64,000 nucleotides of DNA from Nocardiopsis sinuspersici. Its GTDB lineage: Bacteria > Actinomycetota > Actinomycetes > Streptosporangiales > Streptosporangiaceae. The notes under the pieces are model-generated. The model had not been told where the DNA came from. It saw only the letters and a program-made list of their open reading frames with translations, and searched no databases. The stretch is taken from contig VWVT01000018.1 of NCBI GenBank assembly GCA_008638415.1, forward strand, positions 62,001-126,000, in the 5' to 3' direction. The translations under genes and the position numbers were made by a program. Every line of letters begins with the position of its first letter. The stretch's first letter is position 1. Of this stretch, positions 54,474-63,092 are shown in pieces.

Positions 54474-56497
54474 ACCTCTCCTCCCCCGTCTTTGACACGC
54501 TGTTCTGGTGCCCCGTCACCCTCCCCACCCGTTCCGGCGGGGCCGCCGGACAGGTGCGCGTGCACGGCCTCGGCCAGCTTGGGGCCGATCCCGGGCACCG
54601 CCGCGATCTCCTCGGCCGAGGCCGAGGCGAGTCGTTTCACCGAGCCGAACTCCTTGATCAGGGCCGACCTGCGGGTGGGACCGAGGCCGGGCAGTTCGTC
54701 CAGGCTGCTGCCGGTGAGCGCCTTGGCGCGCTTTTGCCGGTGGTACTTGATGGCGAAGCGGTGCGCCTCGTCACGCACCCGCTGAAGCATGTAGAGGCCC
54801 TCGCCCGTACGGGGCAGGATCACCGGATCCTCGTCGTCGGGCAGCCACACCTCCTCCAAGCGCTTGGCCAGGCCGCACACCGCGACGTCCTCGATCCCGA
54901 GTTCGTCCAGGGCCCGGCGCGCCGCCTCGGCCTGGGGCCGGGCGCCGTCCACCACCACAAGGTTAGGCGGATAGGCGAACCTGCCGGGCGACGGCTCGTC
55001 GTCGCTTTGGTGATCATCGTGGTCGCCGGTCTCCCCCATGCGGGCGACCTCGCCGTTCCTGGCGCTCTCCTCCAGGTAGCGGCGGAAGCGGCGGCGGATC
55101 ACCTCGTACATGGCGGCGACGTCGTGCTGCTCGCGTCCGCCCTCGCCGCTGCCGCGGATGGAGAAGCGGCGGTACTCGGACTTGCGGGCCAGTCCGTCCT
55201 CGAAGACCACCATGGACGCCACCACGTGCTCGCCCTGGAGGTTGGAGACGTCGAAGCACTCGATGCGCAGCGGCGCCTCGGGCAGGTCCAGGGCCTCCTG
55301 GATCTCGTTGAGCGCGCGGCCGCGGGTGCTCAGGTCCCCGGCGCGGTGGGTCTTGTGCCGGGCCAGCGACTCGCGGGCGTTCTTGTCGACGGTCTCCAGG
55401 AGGGACTTCTTGTCGCCGCGCCGGGGCACCCGCAGGTCCACGGCGGAGCCGCGGTGCTCCGACAGCCAGGCGGCCATGGCCGCGGGGTCGGCGGGCTCGT
55501 GGGAGACCAGGACCTCGCGGGGGACGGCGGTGCCGGTGCCCCCGCTCTCGTCGGCGCCCTCGGCGGGTCCGTAGAGCTGCCCCAGGAAGGTGCTCATCAG
55601 CTCGGCCGGGGAGTCGTCGGTGACCTTGTCCACGACGTAGCCGCGCTGGCCGCGGATGCGCCCGCCGCGCACGTGGAAGATCTGGACGGCGGCCTCCAGT
55701 TGGTCGTCGGCCATGGCGATGACGTCGCAGTCGGTGGAGTCGGGCAGGACGACGGCCTGCTTCTCCAGGGCGGCGCGCAGGGCCGCGATGTCGTCGCGGA
55801 CGCGGGCCGCGCGCTCGTACTCCATCTCCTGGGCGGCCTCCCTCATCCGCGCCTCCAGCCGGCGGATGAACCGGCCGGTGTCCCCCGCCAGGAAGGAGCA
55901 GAAGTCCTCGACCAGGGCCCGGTGGTCCTGCGGTGAGGCCCTGCCGACGCAGGGGGCCACGCACTTGCCGATGTAGCCGAGCAGGCAGGGGCGGCCGCTG
56001 TTGCGGGCGCCGCGGAACACCCCGGCCGAGCAGGTGCGCACGGGGAAGACCCGCAGCAGCAGGTCGACGGTCTCGCGGATGGCCCAGGCGTGCGAGTAGG
56101 GGCCGAAGTAGCGCACCCCCCTGCGCTTGGCCCCGCGCATCACCTGCACCCGGGGGAACTCCTCCTGGAGGGTGACGGCCAGGTAGGGGTAGCTCTTGTC
56201 GTCGCGGTACCTGATGTTGAACCGGGGGTCGTACTGCTTGATCCAGGAGTACTCCAGTTGGAGGGCCTCCACCTCGGTGCCGACGATCGTCCAGTCCACG
56301 TCGGCGGCGGTGGAGACCATCTGCTGGGTGCGCGGGTGCAGGCCCGCGAAGTCGCGGAAGTAGGAGGAGAGCCGGGACCGCAGGTTCTTGGCCTTGCCCA
56401 CGTAGATGACGCGGCCCGACGCGTCCCGGAACCGGTACACCCCCGGATCGGTCGGAATGGACCCGGGCGCGGGACGCAGGTGAGGAGTCGCAGCCAT
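54470..56497 (-). CDS. uvrC: excinuclease ABC subunit C
   Basis: 675 residues. Makes the two incisions in nucleotide excision repair. GIY-YIG nuclease at the start (PGVYRFRDASGRVIYVGKAKNLRSR), a cysteine-rich region, UVR motif near 210, then the RNase H-like C-terminal nuclease (IECFDVSNLQGEH, NLVVVDGARPQAEAA) and two helix-hairpin-helix motifs before a Gly-rich tail. ATG 56497 follows GGGGAT. Translationally coupled to rapZ. Confidence 0.97.
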   Translation of the reverse strand: MAATPHLRPAPGSIPTDPGVYRFRDASGRVIYVGKAKNLRSRLSSYFRDFAGLHPRTQQMVSTAADVDWTIVGTEVEALQLEYSWIKQYDPRFNIRYRDDKSYPYLAVTLQEEFPRVQVMRGAKRRGVRYFGPYSHAWAIRETVDLLLRVFPVRTCSAGVFRGARNSGRPCLLGYIGKCVAPCVGRASPQDHRALVEDFCSFLAGDTGRFIRRLEARMREAAQEMEYERAARVRDDIAALRAALEKQAVVLPDSTDCDVIAMADDQLEAAVQIFHVRGGRIRGQRGYVVDKVTDDSPAELMSTFLGQLYGPAEGADESGGTGTAVPREVLVSHEPADPAAMAAWLSEHRGSAVDLRVPRRGDKKSLLETVDKNARESLARHKTHRAGDLSTRGRALNEIQEALDLPEAPLRIECFDVSNLQGEHVVASMVVFEDGLARKSEYRRFSIRGSGEGGREQHDVAAMYEVIRRRFRRYLEESARNGEVARMGETGDHDDHQSDDEPSPGRFAYPPNLVVVDGARPQAEAARRALDELGIEDVAVCGLAKRLEEVWLPDDEDPVILPRTGEGLYMLQRVRDEAHRFAIKYHRQKRAKALTGSSLDELPGLGPTRRSALIKEFGSVKRLASASAEEIAAVPGIGPKLAEAVHAHLSGGPAGTGGEGDGAPEQRVKDGGGEV

Positions 56498-56743
56498 ATC
56501 CCCATTCTGGTCTCTCGGAGAGACATACGGCCAACCCAGGCCCGCACGCACCAGGAGTGTCACACCTCACCCCGTCCGCCCGACACCGTGCCCCCGCTCC
56601 CGGGCGGCCCGGTTTCGGACCGGGGAGCGCGCTCCCGGGCTTCCGTTGCGTGCAAGGCAAACGTCACGATTACGTATCCGCATGGTCTAGGTTGGGCGAG
56701 GACATTTGGAACTTCCCGACATGGATGACAAGGGGGCCCTGCC

Positions 56744-57892
56744 GTGGACGCTCGACAATGGATCGCGATCGGCGTCGCCGTCGCGGTCGCGGTACTGCTG
56801 GTCTTCGCCGCGCGCTGGGTGCTCAAGCACAAGCTGGGCAGGGTCTGGCGGGTGTCCCGGTACCTGGTCGCGCGCACGACCTTCACGGCATACGGCGCGG
56901 CCGCCGTTATCGGTGTGAACCTTGCCCTGCCCAACCCGGGCAACGGCCCGAACGAGGTGGACTGGAGCACGTTCCGGACCATCGACCACGCGATGAGCAT
57001 CCTGATGATCGCGACGCTGACGGCGCTGGGCATCAGTCTGGCCTACGCCGCCACGGACATGATCCTGGCGCGCCTGTCGATCGCCAACGGTGACGCCGAC
57101 CGCAAGGCCAGGCGCATCCAGACCCAGGTACGGCTGCTGCGCAGGGTCATCACCTCGATCATCGTGGTCCTGGCGATCGCCTCCATCCTGTTCACCTTCG
57201 ACGAGGTCCAGGCCCTCGGCGCCGGGCTGCTGGCCTCCGCGGGCGTCATCGGCATCGTCGCCGGTGTGGCCGCCCAGTCCACCCTGAGCAACCTGTTCGC
57301 CGGGCTGCAGCTGGCCTTCAGCGACGCGCTGCGCATCGGCGACGTGGTCGTGGTCGAGGGCGAGTGGGGCCGGGTCGAGGAGCTCAGCCTGGTCAACGTC
57401 ACCATCAAGATCTGGGACGAGCGCCGCCTCGTGGTCCCGGTCGCCAACTTCACCACGACCAGCTTCGAGAACTGGACCAAGCAGAGCACGGCGATCACCG
57501 CCAAGGTGATGCTGCCGCTGGACTGGGAGGTTCCGATCGAGGAGCTGCGAGAGGAGACCGGGCGCCTGATCACCTCCAGCAAGCACTGGGACGGGCGCAG
57601 CTGGTCCTGCCAGGTCGTGGACATCACCGAGGCCGGCGACGTGATGGTGCGGGTGGTGGCCACCGCCGCCGACACGGGCAACCAGTGGGACATCGCCTGC
57701 CAGATCCGCGAGCACCTGATCGGCTGGCTGGTCGCCAACTACCCCGAGTCCCTGCCGCGCGACCGAACCCAGTTCCTCGCCCAGGACGACGGCGAGGCCT
57801 CCTACGCCTCCCGGTTCCCGACCTCGGCGTTTCGCCGCCACGAGCCCAACGGCGTCAGCGGCCCTCCCGGAGGCGACCCCGGCGAGGCCTGA
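56744..57892 (+). CDS. MscS-family mechanosensitive channel
   Basis: 382 residues. Membrane segments at about 6-24, 48-64, 82-104 and 131-150. The pore helix is the Gly/Ala-rich ALGAGLLASAGVIGIVAGVAAQSTLSNLFAGLQL, followed by the MscS beta domain (IGDVVVVEGEWGRVEELSLVNVTIKIWDERRLVVPVANFTT). The extra N-terminal segments and a 45-residue hydrophilic tail make it a medium-size member. GTG 56744 follows AAGGGGG. Divergent from uvrC and convergent with the Rieske gene. Confidence 0.92.
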   Translation: MDARQWIAIGVAVAVAVLLVFAARWVLKHKLGRVWRVSRYLVARTTFTAYGAAAVIGVNLALPNPGNGPNEVDWSTFRTIDHAMSILMIATLTALGISLAYAATDMILARLSIANGDADRKARRIQTQVRLLRRVITSIIVVLAIASILFTFDEVQALGAGLLASAGVIGIVAGVAAQSTLSNLFAGLQLAFSDALRIGDVVVVEGEWGRVEELSLVNVTIKIWDERRLVVPVANFTTTSFENWTKQSTAITAKVMLPLDWEVPIEELREETGRLITSSKHWDGRSWSCQVVDITEAGDVMVRVVATAADTGNQWDIACQIREHLIGWLVANYPESLPRDRTQFLAQDDGEASYASRFPTSAFRRHEPNGVSGPPGGDPGEA

Positions 57893-57906
57893 GCCCCCTG
57901 AGGAAC

Positions 57907-57970
57907 CCCGCCACACGACGTGAACGGCGCCCGGAGCGATTCGCTCCGGGCGCCGTTCGCGTGTGGCGGG
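57907..57970. terminator. large bidirectional terminator
   Basis: Inner 18-bp perfect arms (57922-57939 and 57941-57958) inside a second 11-bp pair (cccgccacacg with cgtgtggcggg), between convergent mscS and Rieske genes. Confidence 0.8.
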
Positions 57971-57984
57971 CGGCGGACCGGCCC

Positions 57985-58416
57985 TCAGGACTCCGCGGCC
58001 GACTCCAGGACGATGTCGGTGCCGTCGACGGTCACGACGAACGACTCCAGCGGGTCCTGCGCCGGCCCGGTCACCGGCTCTCCCGTGGAGATGTCGAACT
58101 CGCTGCCGTGGCACAGGCAGCGGATGACCTCGTCCACCTCCTGGACGGTGCAGCCCCCGTGCGTGCACGCGGCGCCGAAAGCCCGGTAGTCGCCCTTCTC
58201 CGGCTGGGTGACGACCAGCTTGCTGTTGCTGAAGACGGTCCCGGCGCCCTCGGGGACGTCGGTGGTCTGTCCGACCACCTGGCCGTACCGGACCTCCTGA
58301 GCCCTGGGCTCCTCGCCGCCGCAGGCGCTCGCGGCCGTGACGGCCGCGGCCGCCCCCGCCGTCCCGAGCAGGCGGCGCCTGCTCATCCCGCACCCACACG
58401 TCTTCTTAGCGGCCAC
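57985..58416 (-). CDS. Rieske [2Fe-2S] protein with Tat/lipoprotein signal
   Basis: 143 residues. Twin-arginine motif SRRRLL near residue 12-17, a hydrophobic stretch, and a lipobox-like ASAC (Cys32) predict an exported lipid-anchored protein. Cluster ligands are in CTHGGC (Cys84, His86) and CLCHGS (Cys100, His103), with Cys89 and Cys102 able to form the stabilising disulfide. It is a small stand-alone Rieske, not the bc1 subunit. GTG 58416 has GAGGAG 9 nt upstream. A TGTAGT-type palindrome lies about 35 nt upstream. Confidence 0.9.
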   Translation of the reverse strand: MAAKKTCGCGMSRRRLLGTAGAAAAVTAASACGGEEPRAQEVRYGQVVGQTTDVPEGAGTVFSNSKLVVTQPEKGDYRAFGAACTHGGCTVQEVDEVIRCLCHGSEFDISTGEPVTGPAQDPLESFVVTVDGTDIVLESAAES

Positions 58417-58448
58417 GACCAAACGCTCCTCACCTGCGCCGAAATATC

Positions 58449-58463
58449 ACTACACAATGTAGT
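58449..58463. promoter_or_regulatory. ACTACA-CAA-TGTAGT palindrome (BlaI/CopY-like operator)
   Basis: Perfect 6-bp arms about 33-47 nt upstream of the Rieske gene start. The TACTACA/TGTAGTA core is the recognition sequence of BlaI/MecI-type repressors. No BlaI gene is in the window. Confidence 0.5.
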
Positions 58464-58520
58464 AGCCATGGCGGGGTGCCCGGTTCCGGGGTGCCCGGAG
58501 GGACTCCCCCGCCCCGGCCG

Positions 58521-61355
58521 TCAGAGCGTCTTGGCCAGGAACCGCCCGGTGTAGGACTCGGCCACCGCCGCGACCTCCTCGGGCGTGCCCTCGGCGACCA
58601 CCCTGCCGCCGCCGGAGCCGCCCTCGGGCCCCATGTCGATGACGTGGTCGGCGGTCTTGATGACGTCGAGGTTGTGTTCGATGACGATCACCGTGTTGCC
58701 GCTGTCGGTCAGCCGGTCGAGCACGCCCAGGAGCTTGCGGATGTCCTCGAAGTGCAGGCCGGTGGTGGGCTCGTCGAGTACGTACACCGTCCGCCCGGTG
58801 GAGCGGCGCTGTAGCTCGGAGGCGAGCTTGACCCGCTGCGCCTCGCCGCCGGAGAGCGTGGTGGCGGGCTGGCCCAGCCGCACGTACCCCAGGCCGACGT
58901 CCGCCAGGGTCTGCAGGTGGCGGCGGATCGCGTTGATCGGCTCGAAGAACTCCAGGGCCTCGGAGATGGGCATGTCGAGCACCTCGGAGATGTTCTTGCC
59001 CTTGTACCGGACCTGGAGGGTCTCCCGGTTGTACCGGGCGCCGTGGCACACCTCGCAGGGCACGTAGACGTCGGGCAGGAACTGCATCTCGATCTTGAGC
59101 GTGCCGTCCCCGGCGCAGGCCTCGCAGCGTCCGCCCTTGACGTTGAAGGAGAACCGGCCGGGCATGTAGCCGCGCGTCTTGGCGTCGGTGGTCTGCGCGA
59201 ACAGCTTGCGGACGTGGTCGAAGACCCCGGAGTAGGTGGCCGGGTTGGAGCGGGGGGTCCGCCCGATGGGGCTCTGGTCCACGTGCACGACCTTGTCGAC
59301 CTTGCCCGTGCCGTTGACCCGCAGGTGGCGGCCGGGCACGTCGCGCGCCCCGTTGAGCTCCTTGGCCAGCGCCTTGTACAGGATCTCGTTGACCAGGGTG
59401 GACTTGCCCGAACCCGACACGCCGGTGACGGCGGTGAAGACGCCCAGCGGGAAGGTGACGTCGACGCCGTCGAGGTTGTTCTCGCGCGCGCCCCTGACCA
59501 CCAGCTCGTGCCCCCGGGTGAGGGGACGCCGTGTGGCGGGCACCTCGATGCTGCGCCGTCCGGCCAGGTAGTCGCCGGTCAGCGACTCGGGGGAGGTGAG
59601 CAGCTCGTCCACGATCCCCGAGACCACGACGTGGCCGCCGTGCTCGCCCGCGCCGGGGCCGATGTCGACCACCCAGTCGGCGTTGCGGATGGTGTCCTCG
59701 TCGTGTTCGACGACGATGAGCGTGTTGCCGATGTCGCGCAGCCGCTGCAGGGTCTCCAGCAGGCGGGCGTTGTCGCGCTGGTGCAGGCCGATGGAGGGCT
59801 CGTCGAGCACGTAGAGCACGCCCACCAGGCCGGAGCCGATCTGGGTCGCCAGGCGGATGCGCTGGGCCTCGCCGCCGGAGAGCGATCCGGAGGAGCGGGC
59901 CAGGCTCAGGTAGTCCAGGCCCACGTCGAGCAGGAAGCCCATGCGGGCGTTGATCTCCTTGAGCACCTGCGCGGCGATGACCATGTCGCGCTCGGAGAGT
60001 CGGAGCTCGGCCAGGAAGGCCGCGCTCTCGCCGAGCGACATCTGGGCGACCTCGGCGATGGACCTGCCGCCCACGGTCACGGCCAGCATGACCGGCTTGA
60101 GACGGGTCCCCTCGCAGGTGGGGCAGGGCACCGTGCGCATGTACCCCTCCAGCCGCTCGCGACCGTAGTCGCTCTCGGTCTCGGAGTGGCGGCGCCTGAC
60201 CCAGGGGATGACGCCCTCGAACTCGGTGTAGTAGGAGCGGTGGCGCCCGTACCGGTTGCGGTAGGAGACGTGGACCTGGGTGTCGTGCCCCTCCAGCAGG
60301 GCCTTGCGGGCGCGGCGCGGCAGCTTCTCCCAGGGGGTGTCCAGGTCGAAGCCCACGGCCTCGCCCACCGCCTTGAGGATGCGCTCCCAGTAGCCGCTGT
60401 TGGGTCCGCCCGACCAGGGGCCGATGGCCCCCTCGGCCAGGGTCCTCTCGGGGTCGGGGACCAGCAGGTCGGGGTCGACCTCCATGCGGGTGCCCAGGCC
60501 CGAGCAGGCGGGGCAGGCGCCGTAGGGGGCGTTGAAGGAGAAGGAGCGCGGTTCGAGCTGCTCGAAGGACAGGTCGTCGTAGGGGCAGTACAGGTGCTCG
60601 GAGAAGACCTTCTCGCGCTCGGGGTCGCCGGCCTCCACGTCCACGAAGTCCAGGACGATGGTGCCCCCCGCCAGCTTGAGGGCGGTCTCGACGGAGTCGG
60701 TCAGGCGCCCGCGCGCGGAGGGCTTGACCGCGAGGCGGTCCACGACCACGGCGATGTCGTGCTTGTCGTAGCGGCCCAGCTTGGGCGCCTCGTCCAGGCG
60801 CACGGCCCGCCCGTCCACGACGGCGCGGGTGTAGCCCTTGGACTGCAGGTCCTTGAAGAGCTCGACGTACTCGCCCTTGCGTCCGCGCACGACGGGGGCG
60901 AGCACCTGGAAGCGGGTGCCCTCCTCCATCTCCAGGACTCGGTCCACGATCTGCTGGGGGGTCTGCCGGGCGATCTCGCGGTGGCACTCCGGGCAGTGCG
61001 GAACTCCCACGCGGGCCCACAGCAGGCGCAGGTAGTCGTAGACCTCGGTGATGGTGCCGACGGTGGAGCGCGGGTTGCGGCTGGTGGACTTCTGGTCGAT
61101 GGACACCGCCGGGGACAGGCCCTCGATGAAGTCCACGTCCGGCTTGTCCATCTGGCCCAGGAACTGGCGGGCGTAGGCCGACAGGGACTCGACGTAGCGC
61201 CGCTGCCCCTCGGCGAAGATCGTGTCGAAGGCCAGCGACGACTTGCCCGAGCCGGACAGGCCGGTGAACACGATCATGGAGTCGCGCGGCAGGTCCAGCG
61301 AGACGTCCTTGAGGTTGTGCTCTCGGGCTCCCCGGACTACCAGTTGTTCGACCAT
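58521..61355 (-). CDS. uvrA: excinuclease ABC subunit A
   Basis: 944 residues. Damage-recognising ATPase of nucleotide excision repair. Two ABC units: Walker A GLSGSGKSSLAF near residue 32 and GVSGSGKSTLVNE near 640. ABC signatures LSGGEAQRIRLATQIGSG and LSGGEAQRVKLASEL and the zinc fingers (CPECH, CPTCEGTR, CEACAGDGT) are intact. ATG 61355 is chosen, with AAGGA 11 nt upstream; ATG 61367 adds four residues. A LexA box overlaps the promoter about 265 nt upstream. Confidence 0.97.
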   Translation of the reverse strand: MVEQLVVRGAREHNLKDVSLDLPRDSMIVFTGLSGSGKSSLAFDTIFAEGQRRYVESLSAYARQFLGQMDKPDVDFIEGLSPAVSIDQKSTSRNPRSTVGTITEVYDYLRLLWARVGVPHCPECHREIARQTPQQIVDRVLEMEEGTRFQVLAPVVRGRKGEYVELFKDLQSKGYTRAVVDGRAVRLDEAPKLGRYDKHDIAVVVDRLAVKPSARGRLTDSVETALKLAGGTIVLDFVDVEAGDPEREKVFSEHLYCPYDDLSFEQLEPRSFSFNAPYGACPACSGLGTRMEVDPDLLVPDPERTLAEGAIGPWSGGPNSGYWERILKAVGEAVGFDLDTPWEKLPRRARKALLEGHDTQVHVSYRNRYGRHRSYYTEFEGVIPWVRRRHSETESDYGRERLEGYMRTVPCPTCEGTRLKPVMLAVTVGGRSIAEVAQMSLGESAAFLAELRLSERDMVIAAQVLKEINARMGFLLDVGLDYLSLARSSGSLSGGEAQRIRLATQIGSGLVGVLYVLDEPSIGLHQRDNARLLETLQRLRDIGNTLIVVEHDEDTIRNADWVVDIGPGAGEHGGHVVVSGIVDELLTSPESLTGDYLAGRRSIEVPATRRPLTRGHELVVRGARENNLDGVDVTFPLGVFTAVTGVSGSGKSTLVNEILYKALAKELNGARDVPGRHLRVNGTGKVDKVVHVDQSPIGRTPRSNPATYSGVFDHVRKLFAQTTDAKTRGYMPGRFSFNVKGGRCEACAGDGTLKIEMQFLPDVYVPCEVCHGARYNRETLQVRYKGKNISEVLDMPISEALEFFEPINAIRRHLQTLADVGLGYVRLGQPATTLSGGEAQRVKLASELQRRSTGRTVYVLDEPTTGLHFEDIRKLLGVLDRLTDSGNTVIVIEHNLDVIKTADHVIDMGPEGGSGGGRVVAEGTPEEVAAVAESYTGRFLAKTL

Positions 61356-61571
61356 CGAGTGAGACATCCTTCGGCATTGGCGCACAGGAAGCGGACCTCG
61401 GCGCGCGGGCGTCGGCCGACCCGTGTGTGGCTTCGCGGTGTGGCGGTCGAAGGCCTCCCGGGAGCCGTCCCGGCCTCGGAGGCGGGCCGCTGAGGGGCGG
61501 GGAGAGGGCCGCGCGGTTCCCCGCCCGTCCAGACTAACGACCGCCGACGACGGTTTCTTCCACCTCGAAGA

Positions 61572-61613
61572 AGTGGTGGCACCCCGGCGCCGGAGCGCCG
61601 AAGTGCCACCACT
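61572..61613 (-). terminator. terC terminator hairpin abutting the uvrA promoter
   Basis: Arms AGTGGTGGCAC and GTGCCACCACT (11 bp) enclose a second stem CGGCGC/GCGCCG, followed leftward by a pyrimidine-rich TTCTTC. Its right arm overlaps the uvrA -10 hexamer. Confidence 0.6.
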
Positions 61614-61639
61614 ATAGACGAACAGCCGTTCGAATACGG
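61611..61639 (-). promoter_or_regulatory. uvrA promoter with LexA (SOS) box in the spacer
   Basis: Minus strand: -10 TATAGT (61616-61611), a 17-bp spacer containing TCGAACGGCTGTTCGT (61633-61618), and CCGTAT at -35. The box matches the actinobacterial LexA consensus TCGAAC-N4-GTTCGA at 11 of 12 fixed positions, so repression by LexA and induction by DNA damage are expected. Confidence 0.75.
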
Positions 61640-61686
61640 CCGTTTTGCGGATTGTCAGGGAACGGGCGGTTCGAACCGCCGTACGG

Positions 61687-62706
61687 TCAGGAGCGGTCGG
61701 CCGAGGGGTCCCTCTCCGACTTCAGCTCGGGGTGCTTGCGCTCGTCGGACCGGGACTTGAGCAGGCTGCCGACGACGGTGAGCGTCATGATGCCGAGGAT
61801 GACGGTCAGCGACACGCCGATACCGATGTCGGGCACGTGCACGCCGTTCTCGTGCAGGGCGTGCAGGATCATCTTCGCGCCGATGAACACCATGATCGCC
61901 GACAGGCCCCAGCTGATGTAGGCCAGGCGGTCCATCAGGCCGGCCAGCAGGAAGTACAGCTGGCGCAGGCCCAGCAGGGCGAACGCGTTGGCGGTGAAGA
62001 CGATGTAGGCGTCCTGGGTCAGGCCGAAGATCGCCGGGATGGAGTCGACGGCGAAGACCAGGTCGATCATGCCGATCGCGACGATGACCAGCAGCATCGG
62101 CGTGACGTGCCGCTTGCCGTCGAGCTTCACCGTGAGCTTGGCGCCGTGGTACTCGTCGGTCACCGGCCAAAAGCGCCTGACCAGCCGCACCGCCGGGGTC
62201 TGCGTGTAGTCCTCGTCCTCGTCGTCGCCCTTCACGTGGTCACGGACGATCTTGTAACCGGTGTAGATGAGGAAGGCGCCGAACAGGTAGAAGACCTCGC
62301 TCCAGGCGTTGATCACCTGGGCGCCGAGGACGATGAAGATACCGCGCATGACCAGCGCGATCACGATGCCGACGAGCAGGACCTCGTGCTGGTACTTCTT
62401 GGGCACCGCGAAGGAGCCCATCAGAAGGTAGAACACGAAGAGGTTGTCGATGCTCAGGCTCTTCTCGGTGACGAACCCGGCGAAGTACTCGGCGCCGGCG
62501 TTCCCGCCGCCGAAGTACCAGACACCGAAGCCGAACACGATGGCGATGCCGATGTAGAAGGCCGCCCACCAGGCGGCCTGCTTCATGCCGAACTCCTGGG
62601 GACCCTTCGTCTTGCTCCAGGGGTGGTCCACGATGATCAGGTCGATCGCCAGGATGACGACCATGGCGCCGATGGTGGCGGCCCAGAGCCACAGGGGAAC
62701 ATTCAC
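61687..62706 (-). CDS. TerC-family integral membrane protein
   Basis: 339 residues, about nine membrane segments. TerC hallmarks are EKSLSIDNLFVFYLLMGSF and the second DLVFAVDSIPAIFGLTQDAYIVFTANAFALLGLRQLYFLL, each with acidic residues in the membrane suited to metal transport. TerC proteins are linked to tellurite resistance and to manganese export. The manganese riboswitch in the leader strongly favours the latter. GTG 62706 has GGAGGAG upstream. Confidence 0.93.
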   Translation of the reverse strand: MNVPLWLWAATIGAMVVILAIDLIIVDHPWSKTKGPQEFGMKQAAWWAAFYIGIAIVFGFGVWYFGGGNAGAEYFAGFVTEKSLSIDNLFVFYLLMGSFAVPKKYQHEVLLVGIVIALVMRGIFIVLGAQVINAWSEVFYLFGAFLIYTGYKIVRDHVKGDDEDEDYTQTPAVRLVRRFWPVTDEYHGAKLTVKLDGKRHVTPMLLVIVAIGMIDLVFAVDSIPAIFGLTQDAYIVFTANAFALLGLRQLYFLLAGLMDRLAYISWGLSAIMVFIGAKMILHALHENGVHVPDIGIGVSLTVILGIMTLTVVGSLLKSRSDERKHPELKSERDPSADRS

Positions 62707-62762
62707 GGACGGACTCTCCTCCGGTCAGTGCGTGCGGGCGAGGTGCGCGCACGTGGGACAAC

Positions 62763-62872
62763 CGGAGGTCTCTCCCGCTCACACCGTCGTGCAGTGAGCC
62801 GACGGCGCCGGGAGAACGGCTCTGTTCTCCGTGATGACGACACCGTCGCGACAGGGATACTCCCCTCACGTG
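62763..62872 (-). ncRNA. yybP-ykoY manganese riboswitch upstream of terC
   Basis: The minus-strand leader begins with the invariant AGGGGAGTA (about 62869-62858) and ends with GGGAGAGACCTCCGG (about 62777-62763). Between lie stems around CGTCGCGACGG..CGTCATCACGG and CCGGCGCCGTCGGCTCACTGC. These are the two conserved internal-loop strands and the closing helix of the yybP-ykoY family, which binds Mn2+ and turns on TerC or MntP-type exporters. It ends about 55 nt before the terC start. Confidence 0.8.
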
Positions 62873-62931
62873 ACAAGCAAGGATACCGGCAGGTCACCAC
62901 GCACGGTGCACGCCGGGCCACAAGCAAGGAT
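62873..62931 (-). repeat. two 12-bp direct repeats at the terC promoter
   Basis: ACAAGCAAGGAT occurs at 62873-62884 and 62920-62931. On the minus strand the proximal copy overlaps TATCCT, the probable -10 for the riboswitch transcript. The spacing of 47 bp (about 4.5 helical turns) suggests protein binding. Confidence 0.4.
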
Positions 62932-63092
62932 GTCATCGAACCCCCCTTGGCATAAGTCGCGGCGAAGGTGTTGTTCCTCGCACTCCGAGGACATCTCCCC
63001 CGATCCGCCGGGTCACGGCGGCCGGGCTTCCCCGGGCCGCCGTCCGGGAAACGGCCGGGCCCCGGACCGGACCCGCTCCTCCGCTACCCGGA
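62932..63092. other. intergenic, no gene seen
   Basis: Gap between the terC promoter and the end of the glycosyltransferase gene. Only GC-rich inverted sequence (gggccg.. cggccg) near 63,020-63,060 is noticeable, a possible terminator for the glycosyltransferase. Confidence 0.4.

Noticed and set aside
61665..61680. GGCGGTTCGAACCGCC resembles a tRNA T-arm
   Set aside because: No matching acceptor, D-arm or anticodon stem lies upstream. It is a 16-bp palindrome just after the terC stop, better read as part of its terminator.
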